Below are positions 1-9,065 of a stretch of DNA of 32,673 nucleotides, piece after piece (position 1 is the stretch's first letter; each line of letters begins with the position of its first letter). This DNA is from Candidatus Methanoperedens sp. (GTDB taxonomy: Archaea; Halobacteriota; Methanosarcinia; Methanosarcinales; Methanoperedenaceae). The translations under genes were made by a program, and so were the position numbers. The notes beneath the pieces are model-generated. The model saw nothing but the letters and a program-made list of their open reading frames with translations. It ran no database searches and was not told the origin of the DNA. The stretch is from NCBI GenBank assembly GCA_026552835.1, contig JAPMTY010000105.1:1-32673 (forward strand), in the 5' to 3' direction.

Positions 1-1
1 A

Positions 2-1477
2 GGAGGCTTAAATATAGAGGAGAAGTACGATGAATCAAAGCCAATCAGGGTCACCTATGCTGTCCTGGGAAGCGGCGGCATCGGGCTTGCAATAGCAAAG
101 GAACTCGAAACACGGAATAAAAATATTATCCTGATAGATAACGATTCCGCAAAAATAGAGACATTAAAAGAGCAAAACCTGAACGCCCTTCTGGGAGATA
201 TCGGCGATGCCGGGGTTCTTTCTAAACTCGATATCGGGGATCTCGAATCGGTTTTCATAATGAGTTCCGATATTGAGGCAAATAAAAAGGCTTTAACTTT
301 TATAAAAAGTGCAGCTCCAGGTGTCCATATTGTAGCAAGAGCGCATAATTATCAGCAGAAGGAAGAAATGGAAACTGCAGGCGCAGACCTTGTTGTCCTG
401 CCATCAAACCTTCCTCTCAAAGCCATTGCCTCAGCTATTGTCCAGTACATCGAGAGAATAACTTCAGTAAAACTGGCGCAGGAATTAAAAAAACTGATAA
501 GTTCGGTAGGAGAGGGGAGATTAGCGATAGTAGTTCACGATAATCCCGACCCCGATGCGATTTCAAGCGCCATGGGATTAAAAGAAATAGCCGGCAGCGT
601 TGGTGTTAAAGCGGAGATACTTTATAAAGGAAAGATAGGGCATCATGAGAACAAGGCGTTTATCAACCTTCTTGATATAGAACTTGACCAGCCAAAGGAT
701 TTTAAAGCATCGGAATATAAAAAAATCGCGATGCTTGAATGTTCTGTGCCCGGGGTGAATAATATGTTGCCCCGGAATACTGATATCAACGTTGTGATAG
801 ACCACCACCAGGCGGATATCGAAGATGTAAAAGCGGAATATGTGGATATAAGGCCGAATATCGGCGCGACCGCCACCATAATGACAAAATACCTGCAGGA
901 TCTTGAAATACCGATAAAAATGGAACTTGCAACCGCTCTTTTGTACGGGATTAAAGTCGATACGGATGATTTCCGAAGGAACACAGACCCCGCTGATTTC
1001 ATTGCAGCGGCGTACCTTTTCCCGCTTGCGAACCACGACATATTGGGGAGAATTGAAACTCCTTCCAAATCCACCGAGTCGATTGATATTCTCGGCGAGG
1101 CCATCAAGAACAGGCAGATAAAAGGCAGTTATCTTATCTCAAACGTGGGAACTATCAGGGACAGGGATACTCTTGCACAGGCGGCTGATTATTTGCTGAC
1201 CCTTGAGGGAATAACCACCACGCTCGTATTCGGGCTCGGCGAAGACACAATTTATATCTCAGGGAGAAGCCGGGACGACCGGGTTAATATAGGCAAAGTG
1301 ATGCAGGACGCTTTTGGGGCAGATAAAGCCGGGGGGCATGCAATGCTCGCAGGTGCGCAGATTCCCCTGGGAGTGTTCAGCGGCACAAAGGATAAGCAGA
1401 CACTCCTGAAACTTGCTGAAGAAGCTGTGGTAAAAAGGTTCCTTTCTGTTGTAGGAATACAGAAAGAGCCGGGTTAA
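2..1477 (+). CDS. TrkA-N / DHH-DHHA1 phosphoesterase (5' end outside window)
   Basis: The reading frame is open from base 2, so the protein starts upstream of the window; the ATG at 260 is internal. The visible N-terminus carries a Rossmann/TrkA-N (RCK-N) domain with the dinucleotide-binding motif GSGGIG at about 68-85 and the acidic strand end ILIDND. A DHH domain follows, with DNPDPDAI near 548 and VVIDHH near 791-808. A DHHA1 domain ends the protein, with GGHAMLAGA near 1332. DHH-DHHA1 enzymes hydrolyse short phosphodiester substrates such as nanoRNA, pAp or cyclic di-AMP. RCK domains normally gate potassium transport through nucleotide ligands, but no channel segment is visible here. A role in nucleotide second-messenger turnover linked to potassium control is inference. 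The product is soluble and cytoplasmic. Confidence 0.85.
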   Translation, partial: GGLNIEEKYDESKPIRVTYAVLGSGGIGLAIAKELETRNKNIILIDNDSAKIETLKEQNLNALLGDIGDAGVLSKLDIGDLESVFIMSSDIEANKKALTFIKSAAPGVHIVARAHNYQQKEEMETAGADLVVLPSNLPLKAIASAIVQYIERITSVKLAQELKKLISSVGEGRLAIVVHDNPDPDAISSAMGLKEIAGSVGVKAEILYKGKIGHHENKAFINLLDIELDQPKDFKASEYKKIAMLECSVPGVNNMLPRNTDINVVIDHHQADIEDVKAEYVDIRPNIGATATIMTKYLQDLEIPIKMELATALLYGIKVDTDDFRRNTDPADFIAAAYLFPLANHDILGRIETPSKSTESIDILGEAIKNRQIKGSYLISNVGTIRDRDTLAQAADYLLTLEGITTTLVFGLGEDTIYISGRSRDDRVNIGKVMQDAFGADKAGGHAMLAGAQIPLGVFSGTKDKQTLLKLAEEAVVKRFLSVVGIQKEPG

Positions 1478-1521
1478 AGATGGGATAGTTTTTATAAAGT
1501 TTTTATACATATTCTTGTGAT

Positions 1522-1609
1522 ACTTTGCGTTCTTGGCGCCTTTGCGGTGCGATTTTATTCACCGCAGAGCCGCAAAGGTCGCAAAGATTGTTAAAATTGT
1601 TTAGTTTTT
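1522..1609. repeat. dispersed palindromic repeat, copy A
   Basis: About 88 bp between the TrkA-N/DHH gene and alaS. The left arm contains ACTTTGCG and CTTTGCGGTG; the right arm contains CACCGCAGAG and GTCGCAAAG, so the element can fold into a long imperfect stem. It ends in a T-rich tail TTTAGTTTTT. A second copy in the same orientation lies at 28301-28388. It sits entirely between genes. A miniature non-coding repeat is the likely nature; it may also act as a terminator for the gene on its left. Confidence 0.75.
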
Positions 1610-1666
1610 GTGGGATATTTTCCAGAATGATTATGTATCTCCTTTACAATTACTACCCCAGATAAT

Positions 1667-4414
1667 ATGCAAAATGACGAGTACCAGCTGGATTATTTCA
1701 AAGAGAATGGATTTGTGCGTAAACAGTGCCCGAAATGCGGCAATAACTTCTGGACGCGGGATTCTGAAACCGAATTCTGCGGGGACCCGCCCTGTGTGTC
1801 TTATTCATTCATCGGCGCCCCGGTGTTCAAAAAAGAATACGAAATATCTTCCATGCGTGAAGCATACTTATCTTTTTTTGAAAAGCACGGGCATACCCGC
1901 GTTAAAAGATATCCAGTAATCGCACGCTGGCGTGATGATATTTATCTTACGATTGCCTCAATTGCGGATTTCCAGCCATTTGTAACCTCGGGGCTTGTGC
2001 CGCCGCCTGCAAACCCACTGACAATTTCGCAGCCCTGCATCCGCCTCGATGACCTTGATGCCGTGGGGCGAAGCGGACGCCACCTGACCACTTTTGAAAT
2101 GATGGCGCATCACTGTTTTAATAAGCGTGGGCAGGAAATATACTGGAAGGACAGGACAGTAGAGCTGTGTGATTCTTTGCTTGCAAGCCTGGGACTTGAC
2201 CTGAATGCTGTCACCTATAAGGAAGCGCCGTGGGCTGGCGGTGGTAATGCCGGTCCGAGTGTGGAAGTGCTTGTGGGCGGGCTTGAACTTGCAACCCTTG
2301 TGTTCATGGACTTAAAACAAACAAAGGGCGGCTCGATTGAAATCAAGGGCGATACCTACGAGAAGATGGATAATTACATTGTGGATACCGGTTACGGTCT
2401 TGAGAGGTTCGTCTGGGCGTCCAAAGGCTCACCCACGATTTACGATGCCGTGTTCCCGAAGATAGTGAATGAACTCATGGACCTTGCCGGTATTGAACAC
2501 TCTATTGAAAATCCGGAATATGCAGAAATATTCTCGCAGAATGCAAGATTGGCCGGTGTTATGGATATCAGCGGGCAGGCAAATCTCCTGCAATTAAGAA
2601 AGAAAGTTGCAGACAGCATAGGCACAACTGTTGAGAAACTCCAGAAGCTTATGGTGCCTGTGGAGACCGTTTATTCCATTACCGATCATTCAAGATGTTT
2701 GGCGTTCATGTTCGGGGACGGCATAATCCCTTCCAACGTGAAGGCAGGATATCTTGCAAGACTTGTCCTTCGGCGCACGCTTCGCCTCATGAAGGAACTG
2801 GATATCAGGGAACCTCTTATTGAAATAATCGAGATGCAGATACGCAACTTCCCCGAATATCCAGAGTTCAGGGAACGCCTTGATACAATTCGTGAAATTG
2901 TGGCTCTTGAAGAGGAAAAATACGCAGATACAATTGAACGAGGAACGAAACTTGTAAAGAAGACAGCTTCGCATTTCAGGGAGAAAAAAGAGAAAATTCC
3001 GCTTGTGGAGCTGATACAGTTGTACGACACGCACGGCATCCCGCCAGAGATTACACGCGAGGTTGCAAAAGAAGCGGGCGTTGAAGTAGAGCTTCCGGAC
3101 ACGTTTTATTCGCTCGTGGCGAAAAAACACAGCAAAGCGGAAGAAGAGGAATCAGAGGCTCTGCCGCTTGACCTTCCAGCAACGAGGAAGCTTTATTATG
3201 AGCAACCTGAACAAATGGAGTTTGAGGCAAAAGTTCTTGATGTTATTGAAAATAATATAATCCTTGACCGGACATTATTCTATCCTGAAGGCGGCGGCCA
3301 GCCCGCTGACCATGGCACGCTGTCAATGAATGATTATGTTGCGAATGTCGTGGATGCGCAGAGCATCAATGGAGTTATCGTGCATGAGACCGACTCTGAT
3401 TTCGGCTTTGCGAAAGGGGATACGGTAAAAGGAATAATCGATTGGGAGCGCCGCCTTGCGCACATGCGCCACCACACAGCCACCCATATCGTTAACGACT
3501 CAGCAAAAGCCGTGCTGGGGAAGCATATATGGCAGACCGGCGCGCAGAAATCAACTGACAGGGCGAGGCTTGACCTCACGCATTACAAACGCATTTCTGA
3601 CTCAGAGTTCAAAGAAATCGAGCTGCTTGCAAACAGGGCTGTGATGAAAAACCAGCCTGTATTCATTGACTGGATGGACAGGGTCGAGGCTGAAAAACAA
3701 TACGGGTTTGTGCTGTACCAGGGCGGCGTGCCTCCGGGAAAGGAGATACGCATCCTGCGTGTGGGAAATGACGTGGAAGCCTGCGGCGGTACGCATGTTT
3801 CAAATACCGGGCTTATCGGACCAATCAAGCTCATCAAGACCGAAAGGATACAGGACGGCGTTGAGCGCATCGAGTTCTCGGCTGGCGAAGCTGCCGTAAA
3901 AAGGTGGCAGGAAAGAGACGAAATATTGGATAGTTCCGGTAATGCACTACGAGTTTCCCCAGAACAATTGCCATCGACTGTTAACCGCTTTTTTGAGGAA
4001 TGGAAAGAATTCAAAAAGGAGAACGAGCGCCTGAAGGCTGAACTGGCTGAGGTGAGAGTGAAGGCGATGATGGGTGATGCCGTGGAAATTAACGGTTTGA
4101 AGGTGCTATCGAAGAAGATTCCTCATGCAGACGTTGAAGAACTTATCAAAGCAGCAACCGAATTCAGCAAGAATGACGATGTTGTGGCGCTCCTTGCAAG
4201 CGATGTGGGCGGCGTGAAGTTCGTGGTGGCTGCGGGAGAGCGGGCGCAGAAGATGGGCGTGAACGCTGGCGCTATCGTTCGCGAGATGTCAAAACTCGTT
4301 GGCGGCGGAGGGGGAGGGAAGCCGGGGATAGCGCAGGGTGGGGGGACTGATGTTACGGGGATTGAGGAGGCACTCGCGAGAGGAGTGGAGATGGTGAGGG
4401 AGAAGGTGGGGTAG
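1667..4414 (+). CDS. alaS: Alanyl-tRNA synthetase, archaeal type
   Basis: 915 residues, the usual size of archaeal AlaRS. It charges tRNA-Ala and edits mischarged Ser/Gly. The N-terminus has the archaeal extension with a CPKCG...C...C zinc-like motif before the class II catalytic core. The editing/SerX domain has the zinc-binding HHTATH and, further on, CGGTH. The C-terminus is a C-Ala domain with a glycine-rich stretch, GGGGGGKPG, and the ending GGTDVTGIEEAL. The ATG at 1667 is chosen because it precedes the conserved N-terminal extension. A weak TATA-like TTTACAAT at 1643-1650 lies about 20 bases upstream and there is no ribosome-binding site, which suggests a very short leader. No frameshift or missing key motif is seen. 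Confidence 0.97.
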   Translation: MQNDEYQLDYFKENGFVRKQCPKCGNNFWTRDSETEFCGDPPCVSYSFIGAPVFKKEYEISSMREAYLSFFEKHGHTRVKRYPVIARWRDDIYLTIASIADFQPFVTSGLVPPPANPLTISQPCIRLDDLDAVGRSGRHLTTFEMMAHHCFNKRGQEIYWKDRTVELCDSLLASLGLDLNAVTYKEAPWAGGGNAGPSVEVLVGGLELATLVFMDLKQTKGGSIEIKGDTYEKMDNYIVDTGYGLERFVWASKGSPTIYDAVFPKIVNELMDLAGIEHSIENPEYAEIFSQNARLAGVMDISGQANLLQLRKKVADSIGTTVEKLQKLMVPVETVYSITDHSRCLAFMFGDGIIPSNVKAGYLARLVLRRTLRLMKELDIREPLIEIIEMQIRNFPEYPEFRERLDTIREIVALEEEKYADTIERGTKLVKKTASHFREKKEKIPLVELIQLYDTHGIPPEITREVAKEAGVEVELPDTFYSLVAKKHSKAEEEESEALPLDLPATRKLYYEQPEQMEFEAKVLDVIENNIILDRTLFYPEGGGQPADHGTLSMNDYVANVVDAQSINGVIVHETDSDFGFAKGDTVKGIIDWERRLAHMRHHTATHIVNDSAKAVLGKHIWQTGAQKSTDRARLDLTHYKRISDSEFKEIELLANRAVMKNQPVFIDWMDRVEAEKQYGFVLYQGGVPPGKEIRILRVGNDVEACGGTHVSNTGLIGPIKLIKTERIQDGVERIEFSAGEAAVKRWQERDEILDSSGNALRVSPEQLPSTVNRFFEEWKEFKKENERLKAELAEVRVKAMMGDAVEINGLKVLSKKIPHADVEELIKAATEFSKNDDVVALLASDVGGVKFVVAAGERAQKMGVNAGAIVREMSKLVGGGGGGKPGIAQGGGTDVTGIEEALARGVEMVREKVG

Positions 4415-4443
4415 GTTGCACAAGCAACTACCGGACCTTTTTT
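4415..4443 (+). terminator. Putative alaS terminator
   Basis: Directly after the alaS stop there is a small stem GTTGC-acaa-GCAAC (4415-4428), followed by a T tract at 4438-4443. Poly-T tracts are the usual archaeal termination signal; the stem is short, so the call is modest. Confidence 0.4.
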
Positions 4444-4456
4444 GTAATCGGTTTCC

Positions 4457-5017
4457 CTAATTCAGTCCGTATTGGGTTAAATCAAACGTAGACACCTTTC
4501 GGTCTCCATTAATCATAACTTCGACATTCAACGTCGGATTATCGGTCTTGTGGAGTGAAGGGTAACACAAGCCTATATTCTGAGCCGCATTAGCATTTAG
4601 TTTAAATTCCATTCCTGGCCGACGTACACATTGAGCATTTAATCCTGCTTCACTTTCGTATTTTTGAAGTGAATTTCCACCTTTTAAAACGATTGCATTT
4701 TTAAGTATTTGGACGTCGAGGCTCTTTATATCATTATTTTTTATTTCGAGATTTACAATAGAACAGGACTGTGTTGTTCCGAGAGCTACAATACAATCTG
4801 GAAGATTTTTAACTTCAGTGACCTGAACCTGATAGGGGCCAGCAGGGGTCCCGGCGGCAGGAGTTTGACCTGCTGGAGTCTGCACAGCAGCCGTTTGTTC
4901 TGCTGGGGTCGGGTTGGCTGTTTCCGTTACTTTGTTTTCTTGAGTTCCGGCACATCCCGAAAAGAGAACTGCCAGTCCGATAACTGTTACAAGTATTACA
5001 TTTTTTAATTTCACCAT
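4457..5017 (-). CDS. Predicted secreted lipoprotein, unknown function
   Basis: 186 residues from the ATG at 5017, where AGTGAT lies just upstream; a longer frame to 5086 lacks signal-peptide character at its start. The N-terminus has a short basic region, a hydrophobic segment of about 15 residues and a lipobox VLFSGC, so Cys22 is the predicted lipid anchor. A low-complexity linker rich in Thr, Pro, Ala and Gln (about residues 30-65) precedes a globular domain of about 120 residues with four cysteines that could form disulfides. That architecture is typical of archaeal cell-surface lipoproteins. I do not recognise the globular domain. A TATA-like TTTTATATT at about 5053-5061 on this strand is a plausible promoter. 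The gene is divergent from hel308. Confidence 0.75.
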   Translation of the reverse strand: MVKLKNVILVTVIGLAVLFSGCAGTQENKVTETANPTPAEQTAAVQTPAGQTPAAGTPAGPYQVQVTEVKNLPDCIVALGTTQSCSIVNLEIKNNDIKSLDVQILKNAIVLKGGNSLQKYESEAGLNAQCVRRPGMEFKLNANAAQNIGLCYPSLHKTDNPTLNVEVMINGDRKVSTFDLTQYGLN

Positions 5018-5119
5018 AATATCACTGAAATTTAGATTACCTGTTCTAATATAAAACTGTCGATAGGCGATTACGCATATCATCACTCACACAGGCAGAC
5101 GTGCAGGTATTGAGAAATT

Positions 5120-5128
5120 CTTTTTAAG
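5120..5128 (+). promoter_or_regulatory. TATA box for hel308
   Basis: CTTTTTAAG lies about 27 bases upstream of the ATG at 5152. This is the spacing expected for a leaderless archaeal transcript and supports ATG 5152 over the upstream TTG at 5131. Confidence 0.5.
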
Positions 5129-5151
5129 CATTGTCGCCTTTTAGCGATGGA

Positions 5152-7356
5152 ATGAAAATCAAAGACCTCGGCCGCCTTCCCGACGCTGCAATCAAATTCT
5201 ATCAGGATTCCGGCATAACCCAACTCTATCCACCGCAGGCCGACGCCATCAAAGCAGGCCTCCTCGAAAACAAAAACCTCGTAGCCGCAATTCCCACAGC
5301 TTCGGGCAAAACACTGCTCGCAGAATTTGCCATGTTAAAATCAATCATGGATGAAAACAAACGGGGAAAAGCCCTCTATATCGTGCCATTGCGGGCTCTT
5401 GCAAGCGAAAAATACGACAGGTTCCGGAGTTTTGAAAGCATAAAAAACAGCAACGATAGAGGCATATCAACAGGAATAGCGACAGGCGATTTCGATGCCA
5501 GCGGGGACTGGCTGGGGAATTTTGACATAATAGTTGCCACTTCCGAAAAGGTGGACTCACTTTTGAGGTTCAAAACCAGATGGCTGGAAGAAATAACCGT
5601 TTTAATCGCGGATGAGATTCATCTTATCGATTCGCCTGACCGCGGTCCAACGCTTGAAATAGTTCTTGCGAAATTGCGGCAGATTAATCCCGATATGCAG
5701 ATTATAGCACTTTCCGCCACCATTGGAAATGCGAACGAAATCGCAAAATGGCTCGATGCGAACCTTGTTGTCAGCAACTGGCGTCCAACTGAACTGAAAG
5801 AAGGTGTTTTCTTCGGGAATGCAATTACTTTTGCAAACAGAAGCCAGCGCACGATAGAAGAGTTCCATAAGGACAGCGCAATTTCACTGGTTGCAGATAC
5901 GATAAAGGAAGGCGGGCAATGTCTCATTTTTGAGAGCAGCCGCAAGAGCAGCGAGGGTATGGCGGCGCGCGTGGGGACTTCGATATTGAAATTGATATCA
6001 GGCGAGGTAAAAGAAAAGCTAAAGATTCTTGCTGCTGAAATCAATGAAACAAGTGAAGTGGAATCCACAAGAAAACTAGCCATGTGCGTGGAAAACGGAA
6101 GCGCATTCCACCATGCAGGTCTTATTTCCGAGCAGCGAAAAATCGTGGAGAACGGCTTCCGGGCAGGTATAATAAAAGTAATATCTTCAACTCCAACTCT
6201 TGCGGCAGGACTTAATCTCCCGGCGCGCCGGGTCATAATCAAAGGCTACTGGCGGTATGATGTCAATTTCGGGCAGACTCTAATTCCTGTGCTTGAATAC
6301 AAGCAGATGGCCGGGCGCGCGGGACGCCCGAGACTTGACCCGTATGGCGAATCCGTCCTTGTCGCAAAGACGTTTGATGATTTAGAAGAGCTTATGAATC
6401 ATTATGTCCTTGCCGACGTTGAGAAGATATGGTCAAAACTGGGAAGCGAGAACGCGCTGAGAACGCATATTCTTTCAACGATAGCAACCGGGTTTGCACA
6501 AAGCATGGAAGAACTCCTTGAGTTCATGAGAGCGACATTCTATTCTACACAGCAGGAACCCTGGAGCCTGAAGGCTGTTATCGAAAAAGTGATTGACTTC
6601 CTAGTTGAAAAAAAATTCATAAAAAAAGACAATGGTCTTTTTGCAACGCGCCTCGGGGAACTTGTATCACGGTTGTATATCGACCCGCTTTCTGCCTCGA
6701 TGATTCTTGAAGGAATGGAAAAGATAGAAGAAAAAGGCATCAGGTTCACGGATTTGACGCTTCTTCATCTTGCATGCAGGACGCCGGACATGCGGCAATT
6801 GTACCTGCGCTCAAACGATTATGAATGGTTAAGCGATCTGGTCATGGAACACCATGCAGAATTTGTCCAGATACCGGCGCAGTTCAAGGTGGATTACGAG
6901 TGGTTCCTGTCTGAGGTAAAAACCGCATGCGTGATGCTTGACTGGATAAACGAGAAAAAAGAAGAGGATATAGTCAAGAAATTCGGGATTGGTGAAGGCG
7001 ATATAAGGGCGCTTTCTGAAACCGCGCTCTGGCTTGTTCATTCGATGGCGGAACTTGGAAGGCATGAGAAACGCTCATGTTCAAGTGCGGCAGCCGAACT
7101 TGAAAAGCGTGTGGAATACGGGGCAAGCCCTGAGCTTCTTGACCTTATCCAGATACGGGGTATCGGACGTATCCGCGCCCGGAAGCTCTTTAATGCAGGA
7201 ATCCGGGATATGGAGACGCTTCGGATTTCTGACCTCCAGACTATTTCTAAGATAATCGGGCCGAAAGTTGCAATGAAAATCATGAAGCAAATAGGGACTT
7301 CCGTGATTATGGAAGAACGAACCGAAGAACAGCGAAGCCTCGGAGATTTTAGTTAA
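5152..7356 (+). CDS. hel308: ATP-dependent DNA helicase Hel308
   Basis: 734 residues from ATG 5152 (an in-frame TTG at 5131 would add seven). It is a superfamily 2, Ski2-like 3'-5' DNA helicase that acts at stalled replication forks. The start MKIKDLGRLPD and the Q-motif region LYPPQADAI match the family. Walker A is PTASGKT (residues 47-54 region), motif II is DEIH, motif III is SATIGN, and motif VI is QMAGRAGRPR. The C-terminus contains the ratchet/winged-helix region and a helix-hairpin-helix, RGIGRIRARKL, as in Hel308 domain 5. All catalytic motifs are present. Family length is about 700-760 residues, so the gene is complete. uppS follows 41 bases later on the same strand and may be partly co-transcribed. 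Confidence 0.96.
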   Translation: MKIKDLGRLPDAAIKFYQDSGITQLYPPQADAIKAGLLENKNLVAAIPTASGKTLLAEFAMLKSIMDENKRGKALYIVPLRALASEKYDRFRSFESIKNSNDRGISTGIATGDFDASGDWLGNFDIIVATSEKVDSLLRFKTRWLEEITVLIADEIHLIDSPDRGPTLEIVLAKLRQINPDMQIIALSATIGNANEIAKWLDANLVVSNWRPTELKEGVFFGNAITFANRSQRTIEEFHKDSAISLVADTIKEGGQCLIFESSRKSSEGMAARVGTSILKLISGEVKEKLKILAAEINETSEVESTRKLAMCVENGSAFHHAGLISEQRKIVENGFRAGIIKVISSTPTLAAGLNLPARRVIIKGYWRYDVNFGQTLIPVLEYKQMAGRAGRPRLDPYGESVLVAKTFDDLEELMNHYVLADVEKIWSKLGSENALRTHILSTIATGFAQSMEELLEFMRATFYSTQQEPWSLKAVIEKVIDFLVEKKFIKKDNGLFATRLGELVSRLYIDPLSASMILEGMEKIEEKGIRFTDLTLLHLACRTPDMRQLYLRSNDYEWLSDLVMEHHAEFVQIPAQFKVDYEWFLSEVKTACVMLDWINEKKEEDIVKKFGIGEGDIRALSETALWLVHSMAELGRHEKRSCSSAAAELEKRVEYGASPELLDLIQIRGIGRIRARKLFNAGIRDMETLRISDLQTISKIIGPKVAMKIMKQIGTSVIMEERTEEQRSLGDFS

Positions 7357-7397
7357 ACTTTAATACTTCTTAAACTGTAACTGAAGCGAGTGATATA

Positions 7398-8342
7398 TTG
7401 AGTTTAGCGGGTATTTTATACGGTGGTTATGAGGCTTTACTTGCCAATGAAATCAAGGATAAACCAGTCCCATCTCATGTTGCCATTATAATGGATGGGA
7501 ACAGGCGCTTTGCCAAAAAACAAGGGTTCGCATATTATTACGGTCATTTTAAGGGTGCGGACACGACTGAAAAAGTCCTTGACTGGAGTTTTGACCTCGG
7601 CATTAAACAGCTCACGGTTTACGCTTTTTCAACAGAGAATTTTGAAAGGACGGATGAAGAGAAAAACAGGATTTTTGAACTTATTGGTATAAAATTCGAT
7701 AAAATATGCGTCGATGAACGCACTCATAAGCGCCGTATGAGAGTGAGGGTAGTTGGAAATATTGATCTTCTTCCCCAGTCCCTGCGAACATCGGCAAAAC
7801 ATGCAGAAGAAATCACAAAGAATTACGATGGCGTATACCTCAACGTTGCGCTTGCTTATGGAGGGCGGCAGGAACTTATTGACGCTGCGCGGAAGATGGC
7901 ATGGAAAATCAGAACCGGTGAATTATCCTTAAAAGACATTAACGAAGATACGATATCGAATAACATGTATCCCGCAAGCGGTTCTATGCCCGGTGTTGAT
8001 CTTATTATCAGGACCGGCGGCGATGAAAGGATATCCAATTTCCTCCCCTGGCAGGCCAACGGGAATGAATGCGCCGCATATTTCTGCGCTCCTTTTTGGC
8101 CTGAGTTCCGGCGTATTGACTTCCTGCGGGCTATACGCACATACCAGACACGGGAGCATGAGAGGCAAAAAAACACGGTAATGCGGATTGTCAAATTGTT
8201 AAGCTATTACGGCCTTGTGGAAGTTGAAGATGTTATTTCCATCTCCAGGAGATTTATTAAAATCCCGAAAGAAGAAGTTATAAAGATACTTCATGAACTT
8301 ACTTACCATAATGCTGTGATGCATAACATGATTAAGTGGTAG
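7398..8342 (+). CDS. uppS: cis-Prenyltransferase, catalytic subunit (UppS-like)
   Basis: 314 residues from a TTG start at 7398; GAGTGAT just upstream is a fair ribosome-binding site. It condenses isopentenyl diphosphate into long cis-polyprenyl diphosphate, the precursor of the lipid glycan carrier. The diphosphate-binding motif IIMDGNRR is intact with catalytic Asp33, and later motifs YAFSTENF, LAYGGRQEL and DLIIRTGGDERISNF are all present. The C-terminus is extended by about 60 residues and lacks the RxG motif that homodimeric bacterial enzymes carry at the end (here REHERQKN). The convergent gene at 8352-9005 has the opposite pattern. I infer that this is the catalytic half of a heteromeric enzyme, membrane-associated but without transmembrane segments. 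Confidence 0.93.
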   Translation: MSLAGILYGGYEALLANEIKDKPVPSHVAIIMDGNRRFAKKQGFAYYYGHFKGADTTEKVLDWSFDLGIKQLTVYAFSTENFERTDEEKNRIFELIGIKFDKICVDERTHKRRMRVRVVGNIDLLPQSLRTSAKHAEEITKNYDGVYLNVALAYGGRQELIDAARKMAWKIRTGELSLKDINEDTISNNMYPASGSMPGVDLIIRTGGDERISNFLPWQANGNECAAYFCAPFWPEFRRIDFLRAIRTYQTREHERQKNTVMRIVKLLSYYGLVEVEDVISISRRFIKIPKEEVIKILHELTYHNAVMHNMIKW

Positions 8343-8351
8343 TTTATTGAA

Positions 8352-9005
8352 TTACTTCCCGAACCTGCGCTGCCGTTTCTGGAAATCTCTTATTACCCTT
8401 AAAAAATCAACCTTCCTGAAATCAAGCCAGTTAACATCCGTAAAATACAGCTCGGAATAAACTGACTGCCAGATGAGGAAATCAGTCAATCTCTTGCCCC
8501 CGGCCCGGATTACAATATCAGGTTCGGATTTAAATAATAAATGGGATTCAATCACGTTTTCATTGATTTCATCGGGTGCCATTTTTCCATTCTTCACCTG
8601 TGTCATAATATCCTTGATAGCCCGCGTCAATTCATACTTCCCGCTGTATCCGAGAGATATCTCAAGATTCATTCCTGAAGAGTCGTGTTTTTTTATCTCC
8701 TTGTCCCCTCTTGTGATTACAGTAATATTCGGAGTGATGTTACAAAGCGCGGATGGGATTTCTCCTGACAATTTATTGCAGATTTTTCTGCCAAGTTTTG
8801 CGTCCACTTCGATAATGCTTATATAAATTGTAACTGTACCTATTCCCGTCTCTTTGCACCAGGCTGCAAAAGAATTCAATTTGCCATAATTATCATCTGT
8901 CAGCAGATCACTTTCTGAAAGCGCAAGGACTATATGTTTCGGCACACCCTGTTTTTTTATTGCATTTTTAAGTTTCCATTCATATGCTTTCGAAATGAAT
9001 CCCAT
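8352..9005 (-). CDS. Divergent cis-prenyltransferase paralogue, non-catalytic subunit
   Basis: 217 residues, clearly homologous to the uppS product. Collinear segments include VPKHIVLAL, LGYSGKYELTRAIKDI, PDIVIRAGGKRLTDFLIWQ and LDFRKVDFLRVIR. The position of the catalytic motif MDGNRR reads LSESDLL, so the essential Asp is replaced by Ser30 and the Arg pair is lost. In contrast, the C-terminus ends QRRFGK, retaining the RxG motif that completes the active site in homodimeric enzymes and in the Nus1/NgBR subunits of eukaryotes. The stop codons of the two paralogues are 9 bases apart, tail to tail. It probably forms a heteromer with the uppS product; a degenerate, inactive paralogue is the alternative. 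Confidence 0.88.
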   Translation of the reverse strand: MGFISKAYEWKLKNAIKKQGVPKHIVLALSESDLLTDDNYGKLNSFAAWCKETGIGTVTIYISIIEVDAKLGRKICNKLSGEIPSALCNITPNITVITRGDKEIKKHDSSGMNLEISLGYSGKYELTRAIKDIMTQVKNGKMAPDEINENVIESHLLFKSEPDIVIRAGGKRLTDFLIWQSVYSELYFTDVNWLDFRKVDFLRVIRDFQKRQRRFGK

Positions 9006-9065
9006 CGTTCTTTTATTGGGATAGAAGGATAAAGTATTTGCCTATAAAATCCATTTCGGTGAAGG

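Noticed and set aside
578..1107. Antisense frames of about 150 residues opposite the DHH gene
   Set aside because: They are shadows of the coding strand; the plus-strand frame carries complete DHH and DHHA1 motifs.
2686..4014. Long antisense frames opposite alaS
   Set aside because: They have low-complexity Ser/Ile/Arg composition and lie entirely within the alaS coding region.
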